Origin: Candidatus Altimarinota bacterium
Lineage (GTDB): Bacteria > Patescibacteriota > Gracilibacteria > JAHISY01
Length of the DNA: 35,958 bases
NCBI GenBank assembly: GCA_028690585.1
Contig: JAQVAZ010000009.1
Span: 1 to 35,958 of the forward strand
Direction: 5' to 3'
The first letter of the stretch is position 1. Each line of letters opens with the position of its first letter. Below the pieces are notes generated by a model. That model saw only the letters and a list, made by a program, of their open reading frames with translations. It did not search any database and had not been told where the DNA came from. Position numbers and translations under genes: made by a program. This document shows, in pieces, positions 23,159-32,062 of the stretch.

Positions 23159-23971
23159 TTGAGAATCAAGAATTTATTTTTCGCGCTTATCTCTTTGTTA
23201 GCAGTTTCTTTCAGCGAAAGTTGTTTTGCTGCCGGAGTGGGAATTCTCGATGCTTCCAAGCAAACAGATATTTCAATCAGCTGCCCAGTCGGAGTAATTA
23301 ATTGCGATGCTTACACCACGCGTGATGCGGAGGTGAGTAAGTTTTCTGCTACTGGCACTCAAACTTTTCTCCTCAAATTGCTTGGTGGGGTTTTGAATTT
23401 TGCAGCGTTGGCTGCGGTGGTGATGTTGGTAATCGCGGGTATCCGCTATGCTACTGCGTTGGGTGGAGATGAAGCACTAAAAACTGCTAGAAATAATGTG
23501 ATTTGGACAATTGTGGGATTACTCGTAATCATGATTGCTTTACTCATCGTGAGAAATGTTACTTCTACGATTTACGAAAGCTTGGGAGAAAAAACTGCGC
23601 CAGTTCAGAAACCAGCTGCTACTTCCACTACTGCTACTGCTGCTACCGAAAATAAAACAGAAAATACTTCCGCAGCTTGCAATCCTCCTGCTTCGATTCC
23701 TGATTCTTGTTATGAAGGTGATATCAATGGAGTGCAAACCAAAACTGCAGCAGAATGCCAAGCAGCTGGCGAAGCGTTGCAACCAATTTGTAAGATGCTG
23801 GGATTATCAGAAGATTTAGGTAGTGGCTGCACAATAACTTCTATCCAAGAAAAACTTATTTCAGCTGGTGCTTATGAGGGCTTATCCTCCAACTGCTCGA
23901 AAGCGGATGGAAAATATGGGCAATGCACAACACAAGCAGTTAGCGCTTATTGCACCAAAGTAAGTAAATAG
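23159..23971 (+). CDS. TrbC/VirB2-like (T4SS pilin-type) membrane protein with Cys-rich tail
   Basis: 270 residues from the TTG at 23159. A TTG at 23129 would place the -10 box inside the gene and is rejected. The signal peptide is MRIKNLFFALISLLAVSF to about residue 25. Two membrane helices (about 78-100 and 114-134) around the loop GGDEALKTARNNV fit the two-helix pilin-like family common in CPR bacteria. Normal members stop soon after the second helix. Here a Thr/Ala linker leads to about 90 residues with eight cysteines (CNPP, SCYEG, ECQ, ICK, GCT, NCS, QCT, YCT), probably four disulfides outside the cell. The role is unknown; a pilus subunit or a channel are both possible. Confidence 0.8.
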   Translation: MRIKNLFFALISLLAVSFSESCFAAGVGILDASKQTDISISCPVGVINCDAYTTRDAEVSKFSATGTQTFLLKLLGGVLNFAALAAVVMLVIAGIRYATALGGDEALKTARNNVIWTIVGLLVIMIALLIVRNVTSTIYESLGEKTAPVQKPAATSTTATAATENKTENTSAACNPPASIPDSCYEGDINGVQTKTAAECQAAGEALQPICKMLGLSEDLGSGCTITSIQEKLISAGAYEGLSSNCSKADGKYGQCTTQAVSAYCTKVSK

Positions 23972-23993
23972 TTAATTCCTAAATCTCCCCTAA

Positions 23994-24021
23994 CCCCTCT
24001 TTACGAAAGAGGGGAATTTTT
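23994..24021 (+). terminator. Terminator between the converging pilin-like gene and groEL
   Basis: CCCCTCTTT, loop ACG, AAAGAGGGG, then AATTTTT: a nine-pair stem. Confidence 0.85.
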
Positions 24022-24023
24022 GG

Positions 24024-24043
24024 ATTCCCGCTTTCGCGGGAAT
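24024..24043. repeat. Intergenic hairpin ATTCCCGC/GCGGGAAT
   Basis: Eight-pair perfect stem with loop TTTC, directly after the terminator. From memory, similar units are frequent between genes in many bacterial and CPR genomes; not testable here. Confidence 0.55.
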
Positions 24044-24105
24044 GACAACAGGAGAGATTTATTTTGCGAGAATCTACAATCTAAAAACTATTTTCTACCA
24101 ACTAT

Positions 24106-25776
<1,671 letters not shown>

Positions 25777-25809
25777 TTAAGTTATAAGTTTAAAAATAAA
25801 CTGAATTAG

Positions 25810-26115
25810 TTAAGTGGATGGATATTGATTCATCTCTGAAATATCATCGGTAGATATTTCAATTGTTTTTTTCTCTGTAGGTTTACTTCCGCGGCTTTCT
25901 TGAAAATTAATGTATTTTTGTATTGCAGCTTTGGCTTTTCCCAAATCTACGTAAACTTCATGATTTGCTGGATTCGTTTTATAAAGGTCAGCTATGCCAG
26001 CCGCCCCGCCAGAAATTGATACCTCAATTTTTCTTTGATTAATATCAATTTCAAAAAATTCCTTATCTTCTCCATTTTTTTTGGAAATTTGCTTCATAGA
26101 TTGAATTTCTGACAT
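25810..26115 (-). CDS. Unknown small protein encoded between groES and groEL
   Basis: Not recognised. 101 residues, soluble and charged. EFFEIDINQRKIEVSISGGAAGIADLYKTN suggests two strands and a turn. VYVDLGKAKAAIQKYINFQESRGSKP is a probable helix, followed by an acidic tail. There are 18 bases from the groES stop to its ATG and 51 bases to groEL, all on one strand, so it is expressed with the chaperonins from the promoter at 26462-26490. No Shine-Dalgarno. It could be a chaperonin-linked accessory factor, but it may equally be a passenger; nothing in the sequence decides. Confidence 0.7.
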   Translation of the reverse strand: MSEIQSMKQISKKNGEDKEFFEIDINQRKIEVSISGGAAGIADLYKTNPANHEVYVDLGKAKAAIQKYINFQESRGSKPTEKKTIEISTDDISEMNQYPST

Positions 26116-26133
26116 TTTAATAAGGTTAAAATA

Positions 26134-26427
26134 TTATTTTAAAATTGCGATTACATCGCTATCTTGGATGAAGAAATAATCTTCACCATCGAGCTTTACT
26201 TCGGTTGGCCCGTATTTAGAATAGAGGATAGTATCGCCGACCTTCACACTCATCTCTACGCGTTTCTCATCATCAAATTTTCCTGGGCCAACTGCTATTA
26301 CTTTTGCTTTCTGTGGTTTCTCTTTACTCGCGGTATCGGGAATGAAAATTCCACTCGCGGTTTTCTCTTCCGCTTTCTCGGGATTGATGAGAATGTAATC
26401 GTTGACTGGTTGGATTTTGGTTGCCAT
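26134..26427 (-). CDS. groES: Co-chaperonin GroES (10 kDa)
   Basis: 97 residues, full length. The heptameric lid of GroEL. It starts MATKIQPVNDYILINPEKAEEKTASGI, with the mobile loop TASGIFIPDTASKEKPQKA carrying the IFI contact tripeptide. The core GKVIAVGPG reads AKVIAVGPGK, followed by VKVGDTILYSKYGPTEVKLDGEDYFFIQDSDVIAIL. First gene of the chaperonin operon, with a promoter TTGACT / 17 nt / TAAAAT at 26462-26490 and about 28 nt of leader. No CIRCE element and no Shine-Dalgarno are visible. Confidence 0.97.
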   Translation of the reverse strand: MATKIQPVNDYILINPEKAEEKTASGIFIPDTASKEKPQKAKVIAVGPGKFDDEKRVEMSVKVGDTILYSKYGPTEVKLDGEDYFFIQDSDVIAILK

Positions 26428-26461
26428 TTTGAGAGGAAGTTAAATATTTTATCGGGTAGTG

Positions 26462-26490
26462 ATTTTAAGTAAGCTTGAGTTTTAAGTCAA
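26462..26490 (-). promoter_or_regulatory. Promoter of the groES operon
   Basis: On the minus strand TTGACT (26485-26490), 17 nt, TAAAAT (26462-26467). The predicted start near 26455 gives about 28 nt of leader. It looks like a housekeeping promoter; no heat-shock operator is seen. Confidence 0.7.
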
Positions 26491-26580
26491 TTTTCTAGGG
26501 AATTCCGCAGCTTCCAAGAATTGTTTTTTCGCTGGTTTTCAGCGCATTAAAGCTGAATTTAAAAGTGATGAAAGAAATCT

Positions 26581-26609
26581 TTGACAAAACAGATTTTTGC
26601 GATGAAAAT
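26581..26609 (+). promoter_or_regulatory. Promoter for the gene at 26633
   Basis: TTGACA (26581-26586), 17 nt, GAAAAT (26604-26609). The predicted start near 26616 leaves a 17 nt AT-rich leader. Confidence 0.65.
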
Positions 26610-26632
26610 AATAAACCTAATAAATTTTTACT

Positions 26633-27049
26633 ATGAGTGAAGCGCTTAAGTATTCGTCAGTAGAAGAATTGCTAACTACATTAGCTTCGCAAGAAGAGCA
26701 GCTGGAAAACGACTTACATACCAGAGAAGTGAATACAGGAAATCCTGATTCCGAAGACAGCCAAAAAGTTCACGATGATTTTTACGCGGAATTAGTAAAA
26801 TTGCGAGGGGAAGCACTATCGAAGATTCAACAATTAGATGTTTTCTCGCCAGAGTTTTGGAGTGTTAAACCTGAAGATGCCCAGAAGGGTGATTCTTTGC
26901 CAAGTCCTAGCGGTGATTTGAATTTTAACCAGAAAGGTCTTTTTGCGGAGGCTCAGAGAAAAATTTTAGCAGAAATCGCTCAAAGTTTAGGATTAAAAGA
27001 AGCAAGTAAACGCTGGATAAAAACACAATACAGAAAAGGTGAAGAATAA
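26633..27049 (+). CDS. Hypothetical small cytoplasmic protein
   Basis: Not recognised. 138 residues, acidic, no signal peptide or membrane segment. The first 60 residues look helical (SSVEELLTTLASQEEQLENDL and VHDDFYAELVKLRGEALSKI). A Pro/Ser-rich linker (EDAQKGDSLPSPSG) leads to a C-terminal helix with AQRKILAEIAQSLGLKEASKRW. It has its own promoter and a 17 nt leader, the same arrangement as the unknown gene at 13603 and the channel gene at 33971. It diverges from the groES operon. Confidence 0.75.
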   Translation: MSEALKYSSVEELLTTLASQEEQLENDLHTREVNTGNPDSEDSQKVHDDFYAELVKLRGEALSKIQQLDVFSPEFWSVKPEDAQKGDSLPSPSGDLNFNQKGLFAEAQRKILAEIAQSLGLKEASKRWIKTQYRKGEE

Positions 27050-27057
27050 AGATCTGC

Positions 27058-27086
27058 TTGAAGCTACCACTTCCAACCTCTAGAAT
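27058..27086 (+). promoter_or_regulatory. Promoter of ilvB (leaderless GTG)
   Basis: TTGAAG (27058-27063), 17 nt, TAGAAT (27081-27086). The seventh base after the box is the G of the GTG start at 27093. Confidence 0.65.
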
Positions 27087-27092
27087 TAGCAG

Positions 27093-28784
27093 GTGAGTTT
27101 CCAAAAAACTGGTAGCGAAATTATCTGCGAGAGTATTATCGCTGAAGGAGTGAAAACTATCTTCGGTTATCCAGGTGGGCAAATACTCCCGCTTTACGAT
27201 ACGCTGCCTCGCTACGCAAAACAGATGAGGCACATTCTTACGCGCCACGAGCAGGGTGCGGCTTTTGCTGCAGAGGGTTACGCAAGAGCTTCGGGGGATG
27301 TGGGAGTTTGTATTGCTACGAGTGGGCCTGGTGCTACGAATCTGATTACCGGTATCGCAAATGCTTATCTCGATTCTGTGCCGATGGTTGTGATTACCGG
27401 GCAGGTTCCGAGTCATTTGATTGGCACTGATGCATTCCAGGAGGCGGATATTACTGGTATCACGCTGCCAATCACGAAACACAATTATCTCATCACCGAT
27501 GTGAAAGATTTGGCGCAAGCTATCAAAGAAGCTTTTTATCTTGCGCGTGATGGTAGGCCGGGGCCCGTGTTGATTGATGTAGCGAAAGATGCGCAAGTGG
27601 CAGCTACTGAGTTTGATTACAAAAAAACGCAGATGCATCTGCCGGGTTATCTGCCTCGTGGTAAAGCTGCGGATAAGCAAGTCACGGAAGCGGCGAAACT
27701 ACTCAAAGCCGCGCGGCGACCTGTGATTATTTCTGGTAGAGGAGTTTTGATTTCACAGGCTTCGCGAGAGTTACAAACTTTTGCGAAGAAAATCGATGCA
27801 GCGAGTGTGGTGACGCTTCACGGAATTTCCACACTGCCTGCGGATTTCCCCAATTATCTCGGAATGTTGGGGATGCATGGAATGGCGCCAGCCAATTTTG
27901 CCATCTCACACGCAGATTTAATTATCTCGGTGGGTTGTAGATTCGATGATAGGATTACTGGCAAACTTGATGAATTTGGCAGTGAAGCCAAAATTATCCA
28001 CATCGATATCGACCCAGCGGAGGTTGGAAAAATTGTAAAAGTCGATGCGCCGGTAGTTGGCGATGCGAAACTTGCGTTGCAGCAATTACTCAAAGTTATC
28101 AAACCGCAGAAGCATCCAAGTTGGCATACACAGATTCTCGAGTATTCCACACAAGTAAATAAAGAATTAGCTGCGGTTATTCGCGCGAAAAATCCACAGA
28201 GGTTACGCGCTTACGAAGTGGTGCAAGCGGTAAATACTGCATCCCCTGATGCTTTCATCGTTTCTGATGTGGGGCAAAATCAGATGTGGGCGGCGCAGCA
28301 TTTTCGTTTCAGTAAACCGGGTAGATACCTCAGTAGCGGAGGATTGGGTAGCATGGGTTACGGTTTGCCAGCAGCGATGGGGGCAGCAGTCGCGCAACCA
28401 AAAATCCCAGTGTGGTGCCTCACGGGTGATGGAGGTTTGCAGATGAATATGCAGGAGTTGGTTACTCTCGCGCAAGATAAGATTCCGCTGAAGATTGCAG
28501 TTTTCAATAATGGTTTCCTCGGCATGGTGAGGCAGTGGCAAGAGTTATTTTATAAGCGCAATTACTCGCATACTCCGCTGCTGAATCCTGATTTCATCAA
28601 ACTTGCGGAAGCTTGCGGTATCACCGCTTTTCGCGTGACGAAACCAGGTGAAGCACTCGCGATTACCAAGCTTGCACAAAAAACCCCCGGGCCAGTCTTA
28701 GTTGAATACCTCATCGAGCCAGAAGAAAATGTTTTCCCGATGGTGGCGCCAGGGGATGCGCTGCGGAATACAAGAATTAAGTAG
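27093..28784 (+). CDS. ilvB: Acetolactate synthase large subunit
   Basis: 563 residues, full length. A ThDP- and FAD-type enzyme that joins two pyruvates (or pyruvate and 2-oxobutyrate) in branched-chain amino acid synthesis. The catalytic Glu is in RHEQGAAFAAEGYARASG. The middle domain (about 190-330) carries GMLGMHGMAPANFA and RFDDRITGKLDEF. The ThDP-binding motif runs from GDGGLQMNMQEL to NNGFLGMVRQWQELF. The GTG at 27093 is at the predicted transcript start, giving a leaderless message. No regulatory subunit (ilvN) or other ilv gene is near, so the enzyme may act unregulated or make acetolactate for another purpose. Confidence 0.93.
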   Translation: MSFQKTGSEIICESIIAEGVKTIFGYPGGQILPLYDTLPRYAKQMRHILTRHEQGAAFAAEGYARASGDVGVCIATSGPGATNLITGIANAYLDSVPMVVITGQVPSHLIGTDAFQEADITGITLPITKHNYLITDVKDLAQAIKEAFYLARDGRPGPVLIDVAKDAQVAATEFDYKKTQMHLPGYLPRGKAADKQVTEAAKLLKAARRPVIISGRGVLISQASRELQTFAKKIDAASVVTLHGISTLPADFPNYLGMLGMHGMAPANFAISHADLIISVGCRFDDRITGKLDEFGSEAKIIHIDIDPAEVGKIVKVDAPVVGDAKLALQQLLKVIKPQKHPSWHTQILEYSTQVNKELAAVIRAKNPQRLRAYEVVQAVNTASPDAFIVSDVGQNQMWAAQHFRFSKPGRYLSSGGLGSMGYGLPAAMGAAVAQPKIPVWCLTGDGGLQMNMQELVTLAQDKIPLKIAVFNNGFLGMVRQWQELFYKRNYSHTPLLNPDFIKLAEACGITAFRVTKPGEALAITKLAQKTPGPVLVEYLIEPEENVFPMVAPGDALRNTRIK

Positions 28785-28831
28785 ATAGTAGTAGGTAGAT
28801 TGTAGTCAATAGATTTTTGCTTTTACTCTAT

Positions 28832-28860
28832 TTGACAAATAAGAATTTTAATCGTATTAT
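28832..28860 (+). promoter_or_regulatory. Consensus-like promoter upstream of the foreign-looking gene
   Basis: TTGACA (28832-28837), 17 nt, TATTAT (28855-28860). The predicted start near 28867 falls on a TTG that opens a 78-codon frame running into the next gene. I do not consider that frame real. The true gene starts at 29031 after a leader of about 164 nt with a strong Shine-Dalgarno. Confidence 0.65.
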
Positions 28861-29030
28861 CTTATCTTGAATTTGGGTTTTTTGCACTTTGAAATCTCGG
28901 TGGTAGACATCAACCTATTCGCGATATTGTATCGTGATGTGGCAATTTTGCTTTCAATGGCAGGAATTTTCACTCCGAAAATCATCGTGAGTGGGTGTCC
29001 TGTCTACCAAAAAATTAACGGAGGTATCCC

Positions 29031-29453
29031 ATGTCCAAGAGAGAAACATTGGTGGTTTTCTTCATCACCGCGATCATCGTCGTCTTCATTCACTTCTTTT
29101 TGATTCCTCATTTCAAGGAGGTTGAAGGCTATCGCTCCAATGCTATCAGCAGTCTGGAGCGCGCTCGCCATTCCGTGGAAGGAGCATCGATCGACGCTTA
29201 CCTGGTCAGAGCATTCCTCAAGCGTGGCGGCTTTACTTTCGCCGACATCGGCACGGATGAGGAGGAGCTCAACAAGCTCGAAAAGCAGTCTTACAAGCTG
29301 AAGGCTATCAGCAGTCTGGAGCGCGCTCGCCATTCCGTGGAAGGAGCATCGATCGACGCTTACCTGGTCAGAGCATTCCTCAAGCGTGGCGGCTTTACTT
29401 TCGCCGACATCGGCACTTCCGAAAAGGAGCTGGCTCAGCTCGAAAAGAGCTAG
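29031..29453 (+). CDS. Membrane-anchored protein with two identical repeats, probably foreign
   Basis: 140 residues. An N-terminal membrane helix (about 6-24) is followed by two copies of a unit of about 38 residues (AISSLERARHSVEGASIDAY to GFTFADIG), each followed by an acidic helix (EEELNKLEK / EKELAQLEK). I recall similar F-T-F-x-DIG-T-x-E-E-E-L proteins in other CPR genomes but cannot name a family. The strong Shine-Dalgarno GGAGGT (29020-29025, five bases before ATG) is unlike its neighbours. The repeat unit is about 59% G+C by my count, well above the AT-rich surroundings, with codons ending in G or C. A hairpin terminator follows. These traits suggest recent transfer as a promoter-gene-terminator cassette. 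Confidence 0.82.
   Translation: MSKRETLVVFFITAIIVVFIHFFLIPHFKEVEGYRSNAISSLERARHSVEGASIDAYLVRAFLKRGGFTFADIGTDEEELNKLEKQSYKLKAISSLERARHSVEGASIDAYLVRAFLKRGGFTFADIGTSEKELAQLEKS
29142..29416 (+). repeat. Two identical 113 nt direct repeats (162 nt period)
   Basis: Bases 29142-29254 and 29304-29416 are identical at every position and in the same reading frame. The period of 162 nt equals 54 codons. The intervening 49 nt encodes the acidic helix and differs in sequence from what follows the second copy. Confidence 0.95.
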
Positions 29454-29476
29454 CGTTTTCAAGACAGGACAAAACA

Positions 29477-29512
29477 GAAGCCCACTATCAGCAATGACGG
29501 TGGGCTTCTTCA
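29477..29512 (+). terminator. Hairpin terminator after the repeat protein gene
   Basis: GAAGCCCAC (29477-29485) pairs with GTGGGCTTC (29500-29508) over a 14 nt loop, followed by a weak T-rich stretch. Confidence 0.65.
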
Positions 29513-29528
29513 ACTTGGTATCAATTTT

Positions 29529-30791
29529 TTATTCCAACAACTTCCGTAACTCAGCTTCCATCTCTCCAAACGGCCCGATGCAAGCAAGGCGATAGTTTTT
29601 TGCTTGGAAAATTTCTGCTGCGAGTTTCTGAATATCTTCGACTTTCACGGCTTCGATTTTCGCGAAAACATCTTCGATGGAATTTTGCTTAGCGTAGAGG
29701 AGATGCTGCTTGCCGAGGAAATGCGCGTATTCTTCACTATCTTCCAATCGGAGAGTAAGTTTGCCTTTGAGGAATTCTTTCCCGCGAGTGAGCTCGGCTG
29801 CATCGATTCCTGCTTTTGCGAGCTTCTCGTATTCCGCGCGGATGGCTTTTACTGCTTCGGGTAGGCGCTTTAGATCCACTCCCGCAGCGGTAGAAACGAT
29901 GCCCGCATCGGTGTAATCATCGGTATCGGTGCGAATGTAGTAACACAAACCTTGCGCTTCTCTCACAGAGAGAAACATGCGGCTACTCATATTGCCTCCG
30001 AGGATTACTGCGAGTAGGCGCTGAGTCCAAAATCTCGCATCTTCCGCAGCGACACCTCTCACACCCAAGACGAGGTGGCCTTGCTCAGTTTTTTTATTTT
30101 GGATCTTCACTGGATTCTCCGCAGTGAATTCTTCCAGTGGTTTCCAATCAAACGCTTTCTGATTATTCGCAAACTGGAAATATTTCTCAACCTGCTTCAC
30201 CACTTCTTCGTGGTTGCAATTTCCTGCTACTGCTACCACTGTGTTGTCAGGTGTATAAAGTTCTTTTTTATATTTCACAAATTCCTCACGGGGGAAGCTG
30301 CTGATATTTTCTTTCGTGCCGATTTGATCCCAACCCATCGGTTGATCACCAAACATCAATCTCTCGAAATCCCAACCCACCTGATACATCGGAGTATCTT
30401 GATACATATTGTATTCCTCGAGAATCACACCTCTTTCCTTTTCAATCTCTTCCGCAGGAAAAGTCGCATTCACCAGCATATCACTCAAAACATCGTAGGC
30501 GATTTCCGCGTGATTTGCAGCGAGTTTCACGAAGTAACCAGCGTATTCTTTCCCAGTAAACGCGTTGAATTCGCCACCAATCGCATCAATTGCTTCACTC
30601 ACTTCTTTGGTATTGCGAAACTTTTCGCCACCCTTAAAAAACATATGCTCCAAAAAATGCGATAATCCGCTCCTTTGCGGAGTTTCGAATCTACTGCCAG
30701 CTTTTACCAAAACCAAAACAGTGACAGCAGCCGTGGAAGCGAGTGGTTGCGTGATTACGCGTAAACCAGAAGGAAGAGTAGTAATTTGCAT
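29529..30791 (-). CDS. M16 family zinc peptidase (pitrilysin/MPP-like)
   Basis: 420 residues, the usual single-unit size of bacterial M16 peptidases. The zinc site is the inverted motif H45-F-L-E48-H49, with the third ligand Glu about 76 residues on in GVILEEYNMY. GGEFNAFTGKEYAGYF and LVLGVRGV are typical. The C-terminal half has the R-Y-type segment LCYYIRTDTDDYTDAGIV. No signal peptide, so it should act in the cytoplasm on peptides. The ATG is at 30791. It is the last gene of the minus-strand run PH-domain / murG / O-antigen-ligase-like / M16 (20 bases from the preceding gene). Confidence 0.93.
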   Translation of the reverse strand: MQITTLPSGLRVITQPLASTAAVTVLVLVKAGSRFETPQRSGLSHFLEHMFFKGGEKFRNTKEVSEAIDAIGGEFNAFTGKEYAGYFVKLAANHAEIAYDVLSDMLVNATFPAEEIEKERGVILEEYNMYQDTPMYQVGWDFERLMFGDQPMGWDQIGTKENISSFPREEFVKYKKELYTPDNTVVAVAGNCNHEEVVKQVEKYFQFANNQKAFDWKPLEEFTAENPVKIQNKKTEQGHLVLGVRGVAAEDARFWTQRLLAVILGGNMSSRMFLSVREAQGLCYYIRTDTDDYTDAGIVSTAAGVDLKRLPEAVKAIRAEYEKLAKAGIDAAELTRGKEFLKGKLTLRLEDSEEYAHFLGKQHLLYAKQNSIEDVFAKIEAVKVEDIQKLAAEIFQAKNYRLACIGPFGEMEAELRKLLE

Positions 30792-30811
30792 AAAGAGATT
30801 CTAGCGTATTT

Positions 30812-32062
30812 CTAAATCTCTTTACTCGCTAGCAAAAAGAGGATTAGAGAAGTCGCGCTATCTTCGAGTGGGTGCAGAAATAGCGCAATCACTGCGATTC
30901 CAATCAAGCTATAAAACAGCGGAGATTTCTTCTGATTCAATTCTATTAGCAAGCTTCCCAGAAATGCGAGGAAAAGCATTCCACCAAGCCAACCAGTTTC
31001 TAGTGCGATTCCGAGATAAGTATTTTCAGGAGTAATTCCTTCATTTTTTTCCGTATCAAATCTCTGGGAAACTCCTGCGGTTTCTCCCAATCCCAAACCG
31101 AGAGGATTCGCTATCACCAGCTTCGCAGCTTTCACACTTCGCGTGAGATGCGCGGAGGTGGAGGATTTACGCAGAATATTTTCACGGAAGCTTGGTTGCA
31201 GTAGGATTGCTCCAATAGCTGCGATTACTGCGAGGAAAATGCCAAGCAGAAAACGTTTGCGTAATTTCGCCGAGAGATTTTTTTTCCAAGAGAAAATTGC
31301 ATATACCAAACCGATTGCGAATAACCCTACCCAAGCGCTGCGCGAAAAAGTCCAGAAGATTGTGGCGCCGCCACCGATTAGCGTGAAGCCAGCAATCCAT
31401 TCCCAGATTTTTTTTCTCTCTCCGCAGATTACTAACCACGCGAGCGGGAAGATTACTATCAAGTAAGCTGCGAGTTGGTTTGGGCCAGCGAGAGTAGATT
31501 GCAAACGCATCCCACCAGTTTCTCCTACGAGGTGATACATCGGGAGATTGCCTCCAGGTAACCAGCTACTCACATTCACCGAGTAGCCAAAGTGAGAGAG
31601 GAAATCAGGAGGTAAGAAAAATTTCTGCAGCAATGCAAAAGCAATCACAATACTCGCAGAAGCGATTGCGATTTTTTTCAGCCTATCCAATTTTTCATCC
31701 CCAAAATCGAAGAAGGGAAGTGTAAGAAAAGCCATTAGAAATATAGTAGCGGTGCGTAATCCCAAGATTCTTTGCGCTAACTCTCCAGATCCGAAAGCTG
31801 CATAAATTCCTGCTAAAACTACAAAACTCAAAGCCAACCACCAGGATTTTTGCTTAGGTAATTTCCAGTTTCCCCACCAATTTATCAGCGCGAGAATTCC
31901 CAAAACTCCCACCAAGATTTCTTTCCAAGCTTGCGCGAAAATTACCCAGCTAGCATTCCAAAAAAAACTATGTAGGTAGGTGTAGAGAAAAGCGTGGAAA
32001 GGAAGAATAGCAATCAGGATTGCTATCAGCCACCACGCCAATGCATTAATTTTTAGCTTCAT
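30812..32062 (-). CDS. O-antigen ligase/Wzy-type polytopic membrane protein
   Basis: 416 residues from the ATG at 32062 (MKLKINALAWWLIAIL). An ATG at 32095 would add a basic N-terminal stretch and overlap murG by 50 bases. About ten to twelve membrane helices are present. A large outer loop (about 165-200) precedes the motif QSTLAGPNQLAAYL, typical of the O-antigen ligase (Wzy_C/WaaL) family, and later R-S-A-W-V-G and NPLGLGLGETAGVS with ENTYLGIALETGWLG. Such proteins polymerise or attach polysaccharide to lipid or protein carriers outside the membrane. Proximity to murG points to envelope work. Exact substrate unknown. Confidence 0.88.
   Translation of the reverse strand: MKLKINALAWWLIAILIAILPFHAFLYTYLHSFFWNASWVIFAQAWKEILVGVLGILALINWWGNWKLPKQKSWWLALSFVVLAGIYAAFGSGELAQRILGLRTATIFLMAFLTLPFFDFGDEKLDRLKKIAIASASIVIAFALLQKFFLPPDFLSHFGYSVNVSSWLPGGNLPMYHLVGETGGMRLQSTLAGPNQLAAYLIVIFPLAWLVICGERKKIWEWIAGFTLIGGGATIFWTFSRSAWVGLFAIGLVYAIFSWKKNLSAKLRKRFLLGIFLAVIAAIGAILLQPSFRENILRKSSTSAHLTRSVKAAKLVIANPLGLGLGETAGVSQRFDTEKNEGITPENTYLGIALETGWLGGMLFLAFLGSLLIELNQKKSPLFYSLIGIAVIALFLHPLEDSATSLILFLLASKEI

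Noticed and set aside
26428-26520. CIRCE heat-shock operator before groES
   Set aside because: Looked for TTAGCACTC and GAGTGCTAA; neither arm is present.
26925-27680. 251-codon frame on the minus strand
   Set aside because: Antisense to ilvB; no coherent protein features.
28867-29103. 78-codon frame starting with TTG at a predicted transcript start
   Set aside because: Position would fit leaderless expression, but it overlaps 73 bases of the gene with a strong Shine-Dalgarno, and its second half is low-complexity and unlike a protein.
29142-29416. CRISPR-like array
   Set aside because: Two long identical units inside a protein-coding frame, not short repeats with unique spacers. No cas genes in the window.
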